Below are positions 43,452 through 53,737 of a stretch of 64,000 bases of DNA, piece by piece. The stretch spans positions 2,108,001 to 2,172,000 of the forward strand of contig JANCRA010000065.1 of assembly GCA_024362935.1 (NCBI GenBank), in the 5' to 3' direction. The stretch is from Setophaga petechia (Eukaryota > Chordata > Aves > Passeriformes > Parulidae). Under the pieces are notes generated by a model. It was not told the origin of the DNA and searched no databases. It saw nothing but the letters and a program-made list of their open reading frames with translations. Position numbers and translations under genes: made by a program. How positions within the stretch are numbered: the stretch's first letter is position 1; every line of letters starts with the position of its first letter.

Positions 43452-44025
43452 AGTCAAGCTTCCACCACCTAGCTTGAGAACTGTCTTCCTGTTTTCATGG
43501 GTGAGAATTACCAGCATCTGTTGAGGGGAAGTACCCACGTGACAGTAAAAGGTAATGGGACAGCTTCTTTAAGAAAATAAGACGAAGGAGGGCAAGACCA
43601 GGCTGGCCCCTTTGCTTGCTACCAAGAATGCTCCATAGCCCTGCTGTGGGTAGCAACCCCATAGGCAAGGTAGGGTAGAGACAGAAAACCATACTGGACC
43701 TCTGTAATTCCTCAATTGTCTTTTAGTTCAACAGGGACTGGAGGGCAGGACCAAGTTGGCCTCTGTACTCACCCCTAAGATACACTGACTGTGGGTAGCA
43801 GCCACATAGGCACGGTAGATGGGAGCCAAAGCCACACTGGACCTTTGTGATGCCCTTTTGTCCATTCCAAATAAGTGTGTCCAAGGAAAACCTGAGATTT
43901 TTTTCCTCCTGTTCCCACTGTCCTTGCCCACATCAACAGATGCTGGTATGACTCATTCAAGAGAGAGAAACTCTTTTAGCTAATTTTTCAAGCAAGTGAC
44001 TTCTAGAAAAAAGAAAAGGGGGGTT
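43452..44025. other. ERV 3' internal region with a direct repeat
   Basis: Between pol and the 3' LTR. No envelope frame is visible. A segment of about 120-150 bp is repeated directly (43,585-43,725 and 43,737-43,855: 'ctgtgggtagca.cc.cataggca' and 'cactggacct'). A polypurine tract (gaaaaaagaaaaggggggg) lies just before 44,024. Confidence 0.55.
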
Positions 44026-44481
44026 TGTTATATATGATCAATCCTATGGTTGACTCTCATAATGAAGGGGTGAATATTTAATATATGTTAAGAGAAGTTT
44101 TGCAGATGTATAGTTATCCTTCCCCTCCCCTTGCATTGCTATCACAGGATGGTCTCAGTGGCTGGGTCATTTGGGAGGGTCGGCTTGTTCCTATGGCAGC
44201 ACCTGACCTCCAATCAAGGTGTAAGACAGTGATCTCCACCACTGGGCAGGGAAGAAGGAGTCGATTGACAAGACTTTGGGAGGGGTAAGAGGTATAAAAG
44301 ACAGAACATCCATTTTGTAGATGAGCACATGGGGACTGAATCCTTTGCTTCTGGTGCTGTATTCTTTTCTTTATTCAGTCTTCTGTTGTATTTTGAAAAG
44401 GTCGTAATAAAGCATTTAAATTTTTGAAAGTGAAAATCGTTTCTCCCTTGGGGTTGGGGAATGTGAGCAAGGTTTTCAACA
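44026..44481 (+). mobile_element. 3' LTR of the class I ERV
   Basis: Follows the polypurine tract, starts TGTTATATATGATC and ends TTTTCAACA. A TATA box (aggtataaaagac) is at about 44,290 and a polyadenylation signal (gtaataaagc) at about 44,405. Sense counterpart of the antisense copy at 17,047-17,473. Confidence 0.75.
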
Positions 44482-44744
44482 CTGGGTCACCTCTCAAGGT
44501 ACAAGTTCTCTGACCTGGCCAGACCTCTTCTAGAGAGACCCTGGATCAATATCAATCACAGAATGCTCCAATCACCTCTTCTCTAAAGGGCACAGTAATA
44601 AAATACCCTCTTTAAGATAGGAATATATATTTCTTAGAAGGTCTTTGAAATGTTTCCCCAAAACTATAAAAGAAAATCTGCCTAATGAACAGCACTAGAG
44701 CAGAGGGAAATGAAGGCAGAGCCATAGTTTGTCAGGAATTGCCA
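44482..44744. other. No feature recognised
   Basis: Short unique spacer between LTR and tandem repeat. Confidence 0.4.
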
Positions 44745-45400
44745 ATCCCAATGAGCCCTGTGATGCATTTGGAGCTGAGCCCTTGAACCTCAGGGCCTGA
44801 GAGGAGATTGCACAAACCTTCCCAGGAGTCAAAGTCAGAAGAAAACCCCAAAGTGTCTCAAAGCATGAATGGGTCTCACTGAGGTCCATCCCCAACACAG
44901 GCTCCTCATGGACTCCTTGAAAAAGAGAATTGGAGGCCAGGATTCCACAAAAACCTCTCAGAGATCTGGAATGGAAAGGAAAATCCAAAGTACCTTAAAA
45001 ACCTTGAGTATCTCTAAGTATTAATGAGCCCCACTGAGTGTCAGTACAAAGCTCTCAAGGGATTCATTAAAGCAGATAATTGGGGCCATGATTGCACAAA
45101 CCTCTCACAGAGTCTGTGTCAAAAGGGAAACACAAAGTACCTGAAAATAACTGGAGTACCTTGAAGTATTAATGAGCCCCACTGAGTGTTGTTACTGACA
45201 AAGCCTCTCCAGGGGACTAATTACAGCAGATAATTGGAAGCCATGATTGCACAAACCTCTCAGAGACTCCAAGACAAAAGCCAAAGCCAAAGTCCTTTGA
45301 AAAACCTGCAGTCCCTGCAGGGAGCATTCAGGAGCCCCCAGGGCCATTGCTGAGCAAGGCTCCCCAGGGACTCCTTGCAGCAGATCCTTGAGGCCACTGG
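44745..45400. repeat. Diverged tandem repeat of about 140-155 bp, four to five copies
   Basis: Each copy contains 'gccatgattgcacaaacctc', 'tcagagactccaa', a 'caaagtacct' element, 'attaatgagccccactgagtg' and 'ctctcaagggattcattaaagcagat' or variants. It lies upstream of the olfactory receptor. Confidence 0.85.
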
Positions 45401-46907
45401 GATGTGGGGTAGGGGGGGATGCTGAGGGCAGGACAAGGGGCTGACAGTGCCCAGCCTGGCTGGGGCTGTGCCAGGAGGCCCCAGGGCCTCAGGACAAGGT
45501 GTCTCCTCCCTGCTGTGGCCCAGGGCACCAAGACTTGGCTTCTCTTTGTCCCCACCTGTCATCACTGCCTGCAGTTCTCTGCTCTGCCTGGGGCCTGGGG
45601 ACACTTTCTCAGTGGTGTCCCACACTGGGACCCATTAAAAGTCCAAGAAAGTTTGGAGTTGGATTCTGCCTTGAAGTTCTAGGGAGGTTTCTTCAGCTCC
45701 CTCTCAGGGACTGATGTTCATGGCCTGAGCACAAAGCCCCAGAGGCTCATTCAAGTCCTTGTGCTGTGTCTGTGCTGCTGAGCTGGGCTGGGCTCCTGGC
45801 ACAGAGGCAGCTCCTGGTAAGCAAGAAGAGCTTCAAAAGCACATTTGTCTTGATGAGCAGCTCTTCTGCCAGCCCAGCAGGGCTGGGGCACTGCCTGCAG
45901 CCAGCCCGGGCACAGCACAGAGGCACAGAGAGCTTCAATCAGTCAGGGCTGGGAAGGTGCTGAGAAGTGCCTGGGGCACAATCACTGCCAGCCCTTGGCA
46001 CAGGAACCTCTGGCTGCAGGACAATGCAGCTGCAGCTCCTGGAGCCATCTCCTAAAGCTGGAACATCCCAATGCCTGCAGAGCCTGTGAGTACATTCTCT
46101 GATTGTCTCTTGTGCAGAGCAGCCAGGGGTGCCCAGGGCTGTCCTGCAGAGCAGGGTCCTGCAGCCCAGGGCGCTGTGCTGGGGCAGGGACTCTGCTGCC
46201 TGCCAGGGACAGCTCTCAGCCAGCCCTGGCAGCTGCTCCCAGCACTGGGGGACAAGGTCTGGGTGGGAGGAGAGCGCTGGTAAGGCTTGGGAGTTTTCTC
46301 CTTGTGTGGGGAGGATGCTGCAGTGTTCGGGACTGCTCCCAGCATGGCGTTTAACTGCAGAACATTTCCAAGGAGGTTATACAGGGAGCACAGCAAAACA
46401 TGGGCTGTATAAAAGAGAAAATCCTGCTTTATTAAACTACTGGTTGTTGTTACCTGGATGGGAAATTGTGCATAGATATTCATCTCTCTATTAAGGTTGA
46501 GAAAAAAAACTGGTATATTGGAATAAAGCAGGCAGTGACAGAAATCCGTACAGGGCCCCTTAGAGGCAGCATCAGTGTTGCTTTTCCAGCCTCCTCAGGG
46601 TTGCTCTGACGTTGCCATCAGCGCCTGCAGAGCCAGAGCTGCCCCTGGGCAGTGCCTGAGCTGGGAGGGGTCTGCAGGGCAGAGCTGAGCCCCCAGGGCT
46701 GGGCTGGGCTCTGGCAGCACTGGCAGGGCCCAGCCCTGGGCACAGGGAAGCAGCTGCTGGCAGGGACAGCTCCAGGCAGCAGAGTCCTGGGCAGGCAGTG
46801 GGGGGAAAGTGCCCCCAGGCTGTGCTGGGATATTTCAAGTCCTCTCCAAACACAACTATTCCATGATTACTTTTTTTACAGATCCCCATGCCAAGGCACC
46901 ATAGGAA
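45401..46907. other. Upstream region of the olfactory receptor gene
   Basis: No other gene. Probably holds the untranslated 5' exon and promoter. The segment 45,535-45,660 resembles 60,215-60,330 and its mirror at 55,510-55,640 ('tgtcatcactgcct', 'ctggggaca.tttctcagt'). CTGGGCAG-rich stretches at 46,100-46,260 are compositional. Confidence 0.5.
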
Positions 46908-47834
46908 ATGTCCAACAGCAGCTCCATCAGGCACTTCCTCCTGCTGGCATTGGCAGACACGCGGCAGCTGCAGCTCCTGCACTTCTGCCTCTTGCTGGGC
47001 ATCTCCCTGGCTGCCCTCCTGGGCAACGGCCTCATCATCAGCGCCGTAGCCTGCGGCCACCACCTGCACACGCCCATGTTCTTCTTCCTGCTCAACCTGG
47101 CCCTCAGTGACCTGGGCTTCATCTGCACCACTGTGCCCAAAGCCATGCACAATTCCCTCTGGGACACCAGGAACATCTCCTACACTGGATGTGCTGCACA
47201 GTTATTTATGCTTGTCTTTTTCCTCTCAGCAGAGTATTTACTTCTGACCATCATGTGCTACGACCGCTATGTGTCCATCTGCAAACCCCTGCACTATGGG
47301 ACCCTCCTGGGCAGCAGAGCTTGTGCCCACATGGCAGCAGCTGCCTGGGCCAGTGCCTTTCTCACTGCTCTCATGCACACAGCCAATACATTTTCCCTTC
47401 CCCTGTGCCATGGGAATGCCCTGGGCCAGTTCTTCTGTGAAATCCCACAGATCCTCAAGCTCTCCTGCTCACACCTCAGGGAACTGGTGTTACTTGCTGT
47501 TACTGTCTCTTTAGATTGTTGCTGTTTTGTGTTCATTGTTTTCTCCTATGTGCAGATCTTCAGGGCCGTGCTGAGGATCCCCTCTGAACAGGGACGGCAC
47601 AAAGCCTTTTCCACCTGCCTCCCTCACCTGGCTGTGCTCTCTCTGTTCCTCAGCACTGTTATCTTTGCCCACCTGAAGCCCCCCTCCATGTCCTCCCCAT
47701 CCCTGGATCTGGCCCTGTCAGTTCTGTACTCGGTGGTGTCTCCAGCTCTGAACCCCCTCATCTACAGCCTAAGGAACCAGGAGCTCAAGGCTGCAGTGTG
47801 GAGACTGATGACTGGATGCTTTCACAAACATTAA
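46908..47834 (+). CDS. Olfactory receptor, OR14-like, intact
   Basis: Single-exon gene of 308 residues, a normal length for a class II (gamma) olfactory receptor, which signals odorant binding through G-olf in olfactory neurons. Visible marks are an N-terminal glycosylation site (NSS, residue 3), GN in the first membrane helix (40-41), PMFFFLLNLALSDL (57-69), MCYDRYVSIC (116-125) in place of the common MAYDRYVAIC, KAFSTCLPHL (232-241) and NPLIYSLRN (282-290). The conserved extracellular cysteines lie at residues 95 and about 177. The start ATG is the first in a good context after a long non-coding upstream. The sequence resembles the OR14/gamma-c group, which is strongly expanded in birds. 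The exact subfamily is inference. No neighbour is functionally linked. No inactivating mutation was found. Confidence 0.93.
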   Translation: MSNSSSIRHFLLLALADTRQLQLLHFCLLLGISLAALLGNGLIISAVACGHHLHTPMFFFLLNLALSDLGFICTTVPKAMHNSLWDTRNISYTGCAAQLFMLVFFLSAEYLLLTIMCYDRYVSICKPLHYGTLLGSRACAHMAAAAWASAFLTALMHTANTFSLPLCHGNALGQFFCEIPQILKLSCSHLRELVLLAVTVSLDCCCFVFIVFSYVQIFRAVLRIPSEQGRHKAFSTCLPHLAVLSLFLSTVIFAHLKPPSMSSPSLDLALSVLYSVVSPALNPLIYSLRNQELKAAVWRLMTGCFHKH

Positions 47835-47864
47835 ACTGCTGGCCAATTTCTGACAATCACTTGC

Positions 47865-47870
47865 AATAAA
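47865..47870 (+). terminator. Polyadenylation signal of the olfactory receptor gene
   Basis: AATAAA 31 bases after the stop codon. A second AATAAA lies at about 47,950. Confidence 0.5.
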
Positions 47871-48059
47871 GATAATTTCTAATTCTTTTGGGTTTTCTTG
47901 TGGGTTTGTCCTTTTCCCCCATCTTTCAGTTTTTTTAATATTGTGCACAAAATAAAGCCATTGGTTTTGAAATTTTTCATTTTGTTTCTCTCCACCTTCC
48001 CTGTGGCCACAGACTGCATCAAAGAGGGGCTGCACTATTGGTGCATTTAAAAGAACTAA

Positions 48060-48515
48060 AGGATCTCCCAGCAGAGTTTTCTGCAGAGATGCCCTTTGGT
48101 TGCCTTCTCTGGAGCTGCAGCAGCAATGTCTGTGTGCAGAGCTGGGGGCAGATCAGGATTGGCATACCAGTTTGTGTGCTGCTGGCCACACCATTCCTGA
48201 TCCAGGCCAGGAGCCATTGGCCTTCTTGCCCACCTGGGCACACTGCTGCCTCATGTCCAGCCTGCTGTCCATCAGTCCCTGCAGGTCCCTTTCTGCCTGG
48301 CTGCTCTCCAGCCACTCTGTCCCCAGCCTGTAGTGCTGCAGGGGTTGTTGTGGCCAAAGTGCAGGACCCGGCACTTGGACTTGTTAAACCTCACCTTGTT
48401 GGATTTGGGTCCTGGATCCAGCCTGTCCAGGGCCCTGTGCAGAGCCTTTTTGTGCTCCAGCAGATCAACACTCACACCCAGCTTGGTGTCATCTGCAAAG
48501 ATGTCCTTGCTTCCA
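48060..48515 (-). mobile_element. CR1 LINE fragment, antisense
   Basis: Typical CR1 antisense words: 'ttggccttcttgcccacctg', 'ggcacactgctgcctcatgt', 'caaagtgcaggacccggcac', 'cagcagatcaacactcacac' and 'gcttggtgtcatctgcaaag'. Cut off on the right by the minisatellite. Confidence 0.85.
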
Positions 48516-48519
48516 TGGG

Positions 48520-49212
48520 GCCCCTCAGTGTTACAATGGCCTCTTGGTCACACCAGGCCCTGCACTGTCACACTGGTCTCCTTGGTTCCATAGGGTCCAA
48601 AAATGTGACAATGTTCTTCTTGGTTCCATGGGGCTGCACAATGTCACAATGTTCTCATTGGTGCTGCAGTTTCACAGTGGCCCCTTGGTTCCATGGGGCC
48701 CCAGAGCGTCACAATGGCTCCATGCTCACATGAGGTCCCACAGTGTCACAATGGTCCCAATGATTCCACAAGTCCCCTCAGTGTCACAATGGACTCCTTG
48801 TTTCCACAAGGCCACACAGTGTCACAACGTTCTTCCAGATCCCTTGAGGCCCCATCATGTCACAGTGGTCCCTTGGTTACACAGGATCCTGCAGTGTCAC
48901 AATGTCCCCTTGGTTCCATGAGGCCCCACAGTGTCAGAAACAGCCCCTTGGTTCCACTGGGCCCTGGAGTCTCCCAATGGTCTCCTTGGTTTTGCAGTGC
49001 CAAAATGGTGAAACCCCTTGGTTACACGAGGCCCTACAGTGTCACAATGGCCTCTGTGGTTCCAGGAGGACCCAGAGTGTCACAGGGCACTCTCTGGTTC
49101 CATTTGGTCCCACAGCACCACAATGGACCCCTGGTTCTATGGGGCTGCACGGTGTCACCATGGTCCCCTTAGTAACACAAGGCCCTGCAGTGTCACAATG
49201 GCCCCAGAGTGT
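48520..49212 (+). repeat. TGTCACAATGG minisatellite, array A
   Basis: About 0.7 kb of repeats with the consensus 'ttggttccatgaggccccac' followed by 'agtgtcacaatggtcccc', near 40-45 bp per unit. Spliced between two CR1 fragments. Same family as 57,850-59,385 and, inverted, 62,130-62,960. Confidence 0.93.
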
Positions 49213-49214
49213 CC

Positions 49215-50400
49215 CAATTATCACAGAATGACAGAATCAAATAGGCTGGAAAAGACCTTTGGGATCATCAAGTCCAACCAATGCCCTAATACTGCCTTGT
49301 CACCCAGGCCATGCCATCAAGTGCCACTGGAGAGGGACAGTGACTCTGCCACCTCCCCCCTGGCCAGCCCATTCCAGTTCCCACTCACCATTTCTGTGAA
49401 GAACTCCTTCCTATTGTCCAGCCTGAGCCTCCCCTGGTGCAGCTTAAGGCTGTGTCTTCTTGTCCTGCCCTCCAGCAGATCCACACTCACCCCCAGCTTG
49501 GTGCCATCTGCAATTTGTGAATGGGGGACTCGATCCCCTCACCCAGATCATCAGTGAAGATATTAAACAGGACTGGGCCCAGCACAGATCCCTGGGGACA
49601 GCACCAGTGCCTGGACACCAGCTGGGTGCAGCACCATCCCCACCACTCTCTGGGCCCAGCCTCCAGCCAGTTCTTAAATCTCCCAGCCAGGAGGGAACCT
49701 GCCCAAGCCGTGGGCTGCAGCTTTTCCAGGGAATGCTGTCAGAGACAGTGTCAAAGGCTCTGCTGAAGTCCAGGCACACAACATCCACAGCCTTTCCCAC
49801 ATCCACAGGTGGGTCATCTGGTCATAAAAGGAGACCAGGTTGGTCAGGCAGGACCTGCCACCCCTAAATCCACACTGGCTGGCTCTGACCCCTCAGCCAT
49901 CCTGTGGGTGCCCTGTGATGGCACTCAAGGTGATCTGTTCCATAACCTTGCCGGACACCCAGGTCAGGCTGACAGGCCTGGAGTTCCCCAGATCCTCCTG
50001 CCAGCCCTTCTTGGGGATGGGCTTCACACTGGCACCTCCAGTGCTCTGGGCCCTGCCTGCTGAGCCAGGACTGATGGTAAATGATGGAGAGCAGCTTGGG
50101 GAGCTCATCCACCAGCTCCCTCATCCCCTGGGATGGATCCCATCTGAGCCCATACACCTGTGAGCATCTGAGTGGCTCAGCAGGTCACCAACTGCTTCCT
50201 CCTGGATTCCAGGGGGCTGTTCTGCTCCCTTTGCCCATCTACCAGCTCAGGAGAGCACTTGTCCTGAGGACAACCTGTTCTTATACTGAAAATTGAGATA
50301 AACAAAGATTTAAGTAGCTCAGCCTTTTCCTCATCTTTAGTTACTATATCGTCCACTGGATCCAATAAAGAGTAGAGGTTCTCCTTCTCCTTCTCGTTGC
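49215..50400 (-). mobile_element. CR1 LINE, 3' half, antisense
   Basis: The 3' terminus reads 'atcacagaatgacagaatca' on the plus strand, the reverse of the CR1 ATTCTGTG-type end. On the minus strand a reverse-transcriptase frame is still readable (VDVVCLDFSRAFDTVSDSIP), with stops and frame changes elsewhere. 5'-truncated like most CR1 copies and immobile. Confidence 0.9.
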
Positions 50401-50725
50401 TATAAATTTTTTTTTGAAATTTTTTTTTCCCCAGAAGCTGTTGGGTTAAGTTTTAATTGAGATTTCACCTCTCAACTTTTCTTTATGCTTAACCTAATGA
50501 CATCCTTAAACACTTCCTAAGGTGTTGGTCCTTTTTTCCCCCTGAGTTCCTACAATAGCTCCATGGGCAGCCAGGCCAGTCATTTTCCTCACCTGCTCAT
50601 CTTTTGCCACATTGGGACAAGATGCTCCTTCCCCTTAAGATTGCTTTCTTGAAATGTGTCCATCCTTCCTGGACCCCTTTGTTTTTAAGGGCTGTTTCCT
50701 GCAAGAAAAAACAGGACCTGATACA
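50401..50725. other. No feature recognised
   Basis: T-rich tract (ttttttttgaaattttttttt) at about 50,410 and otherwise unique sequence. Confidence 0.4.
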
Positions 50726-50793
50726 GTATTCCCCAAATCTGCATCTTAAACAGGCCAAAGTCGGCCTGTTTAAGATGCAGATTTGGGGAATAC
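50726..50793. repeat. Perfect 31-bp inverted repeat (hairpin)
   Basis: The left arm 50,726-50,756 begins gtattccccaaatctgcatc and the right arm 50,763-50,793 is its exact reverse complement. The loop is six bases (aaagtc). All 31 positions pair. Confidence 0.97.
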
Positions 50794-51415
50794 GGCCCTT
50801 CCTAATTCCAGTGTAGAAGTTTTGTGGCTGCTCCTCCTTCTTTCAGAGAACATTGAAAACTTGATTATTTCAAGGTCACTGTGCCCCAGGCAGCCTCTGA
50901 GCCCCACATCTGCCACCAGCCCTTCTCTGTTTGTGAACAGCAGCAGACAGAGCTTTCCTTGGCAGTGGGAGTGTTACCAAAAATTTGGGAAAAATAGAAA
51001 ACTCCTAAACACCAATGTAGCATTGAGAATCAGCATTCATTATTTAGCCAGATGTAGGACGGATAGCTCCTCCCAAAGCCCTGCAGGCTGAGTACAGGAA
51101 TGTTTCTGTTTATTTTCTGTATTTTGCACACATATTCACTGATTCTCCTGAACATACACATGATAATAACTTTCCCCAAATCATTAACGCATTTCCCCTC
51201 CCCTTTACCCAAGCCTTCTTCTGTCCTGGGGGTTTCTCTGGTGGTCCCTGGTGGTCGTGGACCCCAATGTTCCAGTGGGCCTGGCTGAGCTGGCAGGACA
51301 CTGAGGCTGGTGAACTTCCAGTTCCCCTTCTTACACAATGGGCATTGTGTGGTTTCCATAGACCTGGGGTTTTGGAGAACAAGCTCCAGGTGTGAGCTCA
51401 GCTGGTGTAGACAAT
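50794..51415. other. No feature recognised
   Basis: Unique sequence. The minus-strand frame 51,030-51,482 has no domain. Confidence 0.4.
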
Positions 51416-51705
51416 TGATCATCTGGTAACATGAGGTCACAGAGTGAGCTATGACATCATACAGTGGGTTATGTGAGGTCATTGAGCAGCTAGGGAACCA
51501 TAGACTTCCTCTGTGACATCACAGAGGCAACTGTGACATCACAGGGTAGAGGTCGGATATCACAGGGCAGGCTATGACATCAAAGAGCAGGCCGTGACAT
51601 CAGAGACCAGCTGTGTGACATTGGAGAATGGGCTGTGACATCACAGAGCAGGCTGTGACATCCCAGGGGGGCTGTGTGACATCCCAGCAGGGCTGTGTCA
51701 GGTCA
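51416..51705 (+). repeat. TGACATCACAG array, copy 1
   Basis: About a dozen repeats of 'ctgtgacatcacagagcagg' with 18-25 bp spacing. TGACATCA is one base from the cAMP-response element. Followed by a 200-bp element shared with 54,945-55,135 (inverted) and 60,706-60,930. Confidence 0.85.
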
Positions 51706-51934
51706 CTGGGTTGGTCACTCTGCCCCAGCTCCCCCTCACAGTTTCTCCCAACCAGTCCAATGCTGTTCATGCCCAGCAGGGTCCCTGTCCCCCGGGATCC
51801 CCCCGGCCCGCCTGGAGCCACAGCCTCCACCAAAGGATGTTCCACAGGATCCACCCCAGAGCCTGACATGGGGACAAGGGGCCAGGGCTGTGTGACCAGG
51901 ACATCAAGGACGAGGATTATCCAGGTCCCTGTGG
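51706..51934 (+). repeat. Repeat element linked to the TGACATCA arrays
   Basis: 'ggtcactctgccccagctcc', 'ggatgttccacaggatccac' and 'gagcctgacatggggac' recur at 60,706-60,930 in the same orientation and at 54,930-55,140 inverted. Each time it borders a TGACATCA array, so array and element form one composite repeat. Confidence 0.75.
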
Positions 51935-52180
51935 CCTGGTTTGGGTTGCCCAGGGCAGGAAAGATGTCTGGCAGCTGGAGCAGGATCTGGGAAGGGCCTC
52001 CAAGGTGGGGCTGGAGCCCTTGGGCTGTGAGCAGAGGCTGAGGGAGCTGGGCTTGTCCAGCCCGGACAGGGAAGGCTGAGGGGCTCCTCATCCCAGCCTG
52101 GCAGTGCCAGCCAGGAGGGGATGGAGAACACAGAGCCAGGCTCTTCACCAGGGGGCCTGGTGGGAGACAAAAGCCAATGG
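51935..52180 (+). mobile_element. CR1-like fragment, sense
   Basis: 'gagcagaggctgagggagct', 'gacagggaaggctgagggg', 'gccaggctcttcaccagggg' and 'gcctggtgggagacaaaagc' match CR1 3' sense sequence. Confidence 0.6.
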
Positions 52181-53737
52181 GTGGAAGGGGAAAGAGGGGA
52201 GATCAGCCAGGACAGGAGGAGATGAAATGAGTCAGGCTGGTTTCAGCATTTCCTCAACACCAAGAGCAGCCTGACCTCCCTTCTCCATCACCACAGACAG
52301 CTTTGCAAATCAGGAATTGTTGGAGCTGTTTTGCCCCCACTCCATTATGAGCGTGCTGATACAAGAACTGAATTGTGTTTATATCTATCACAGAATGACA
52401 TTTGTCTGAAATTATTTTTAGTATGGAAATCACTTGTGGATGGTGGACTGATCAGACACTGCTGGGACGTTGCACATAGATCAGGGAGGAGAGAGATTGT
52501 TATTAAATTGTGTCCTGTTCAATTGTGGTCTGTTGGCCATGAAAAGCTACCTTTCTGTTCCTCTGATTCTCACCAGTTCCTGATCCCTCAAAGGACACAC
52601 ACAGATGAGTTGTGGCACCCCTCCAGTGGTTGCATTTAGACCTCCCTCCATAGCCAGAGCAGAGCTCCCTTGTCCCAGAAAGTCCCTGGCAAAGGAGGGA
52701 TGAAGGGAACAGGACAGGCTGTGGGGATCAGGCGCAGGGCAGAGCCTGGGAGAAGAATGACTTTTGCATTGGATGGAGCTGTGCCTCCCCTTGGCTTTGT
52801 TGGCTGACAAGAAATGAACATCCCTCTGTGTCTCGGGCAGCTCCTTCTCCAAGGAAAGCAGGTGGGAGTTGGAGCCAAGGAGCTGAAAGCTGCAGGTGCA
52901 GCCTGGGCTGGAGGGAGCTCAGATTTGCACAAGGCTGCTCTGAGTGCCAGGGCTTGGATGGGGGAAATGGTGGGGTGGGGGTAGGGACAGAGTGTGATTG
53001 ATTGTCAGGCATGAAGGGTCTTGATTTTCATATCTATTCAAACTGCATGAGGAGGTACTTGGATTCAATGTCAATTGGAGATTGCACATAAAAATTTATT
53101 AACGGGGGAAAAAAACCTTAAAAGGACTTCAAAAATCTTTTCTCATTGTCTTTTTAAATACAATACATTCACTTTGAATACACTACTGAGATCTACTTAA
53201 CTACAAATTATTTGGAAAATTAAAATCAAATTATTCCCAGAGGCTTGGCTGGTTAAGGTGTTCTGAATGTGAATGAGCCCTGGGACACTGAATTCCTGCA
53301 CTTAAGAGATGAAGGCTGAACAAGCCTCTGCAGCAGGAAAATTCAGCAGCAGCCTCCAAGGTGCTGAGGATGTCAGCAGCCCCCACTGAGGCCATTCCTG
53401 CCCAGAGAGCGTGGGGGAATGGGCAGACAAAGAGAGCGTCCCTGGGGCTGGGGCAGCACAACTCAGAGGCACCAGCGGCTCCAGCTGGGCAATGGAGTGT
53501 GGGATGTGGCTGGGAAAGCCCTGCCTGGGCTGGGCCAAGCAGGACACACAAGCCCTGACCCCCATCCACTAAAAGACACTCTCAAGGAGACATTTGAAAG
53601 TAATTACAATTGTTTGTTTCCTCTGAGTTGGATGTACTGGAGAAATACCAACAAGAGATTCTCAGGAGCTCAAAACAGCTGAACAGACTTTACTGGCAAC
53701 TTTAGAAAACCAGAGAACTTTGGCAAAATGTTTAATA
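52181..53737. other. No gene recognised
   Basis: Frames at 52,547-53,012 and 53,231-53,569 on the minus strand are domain-free. Repeated A/T-rich words near 53,080-53,220 (aaatttattaacggggg) could be a 3' UTR or LTR end. Not assigned. Confidence 0.4.
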
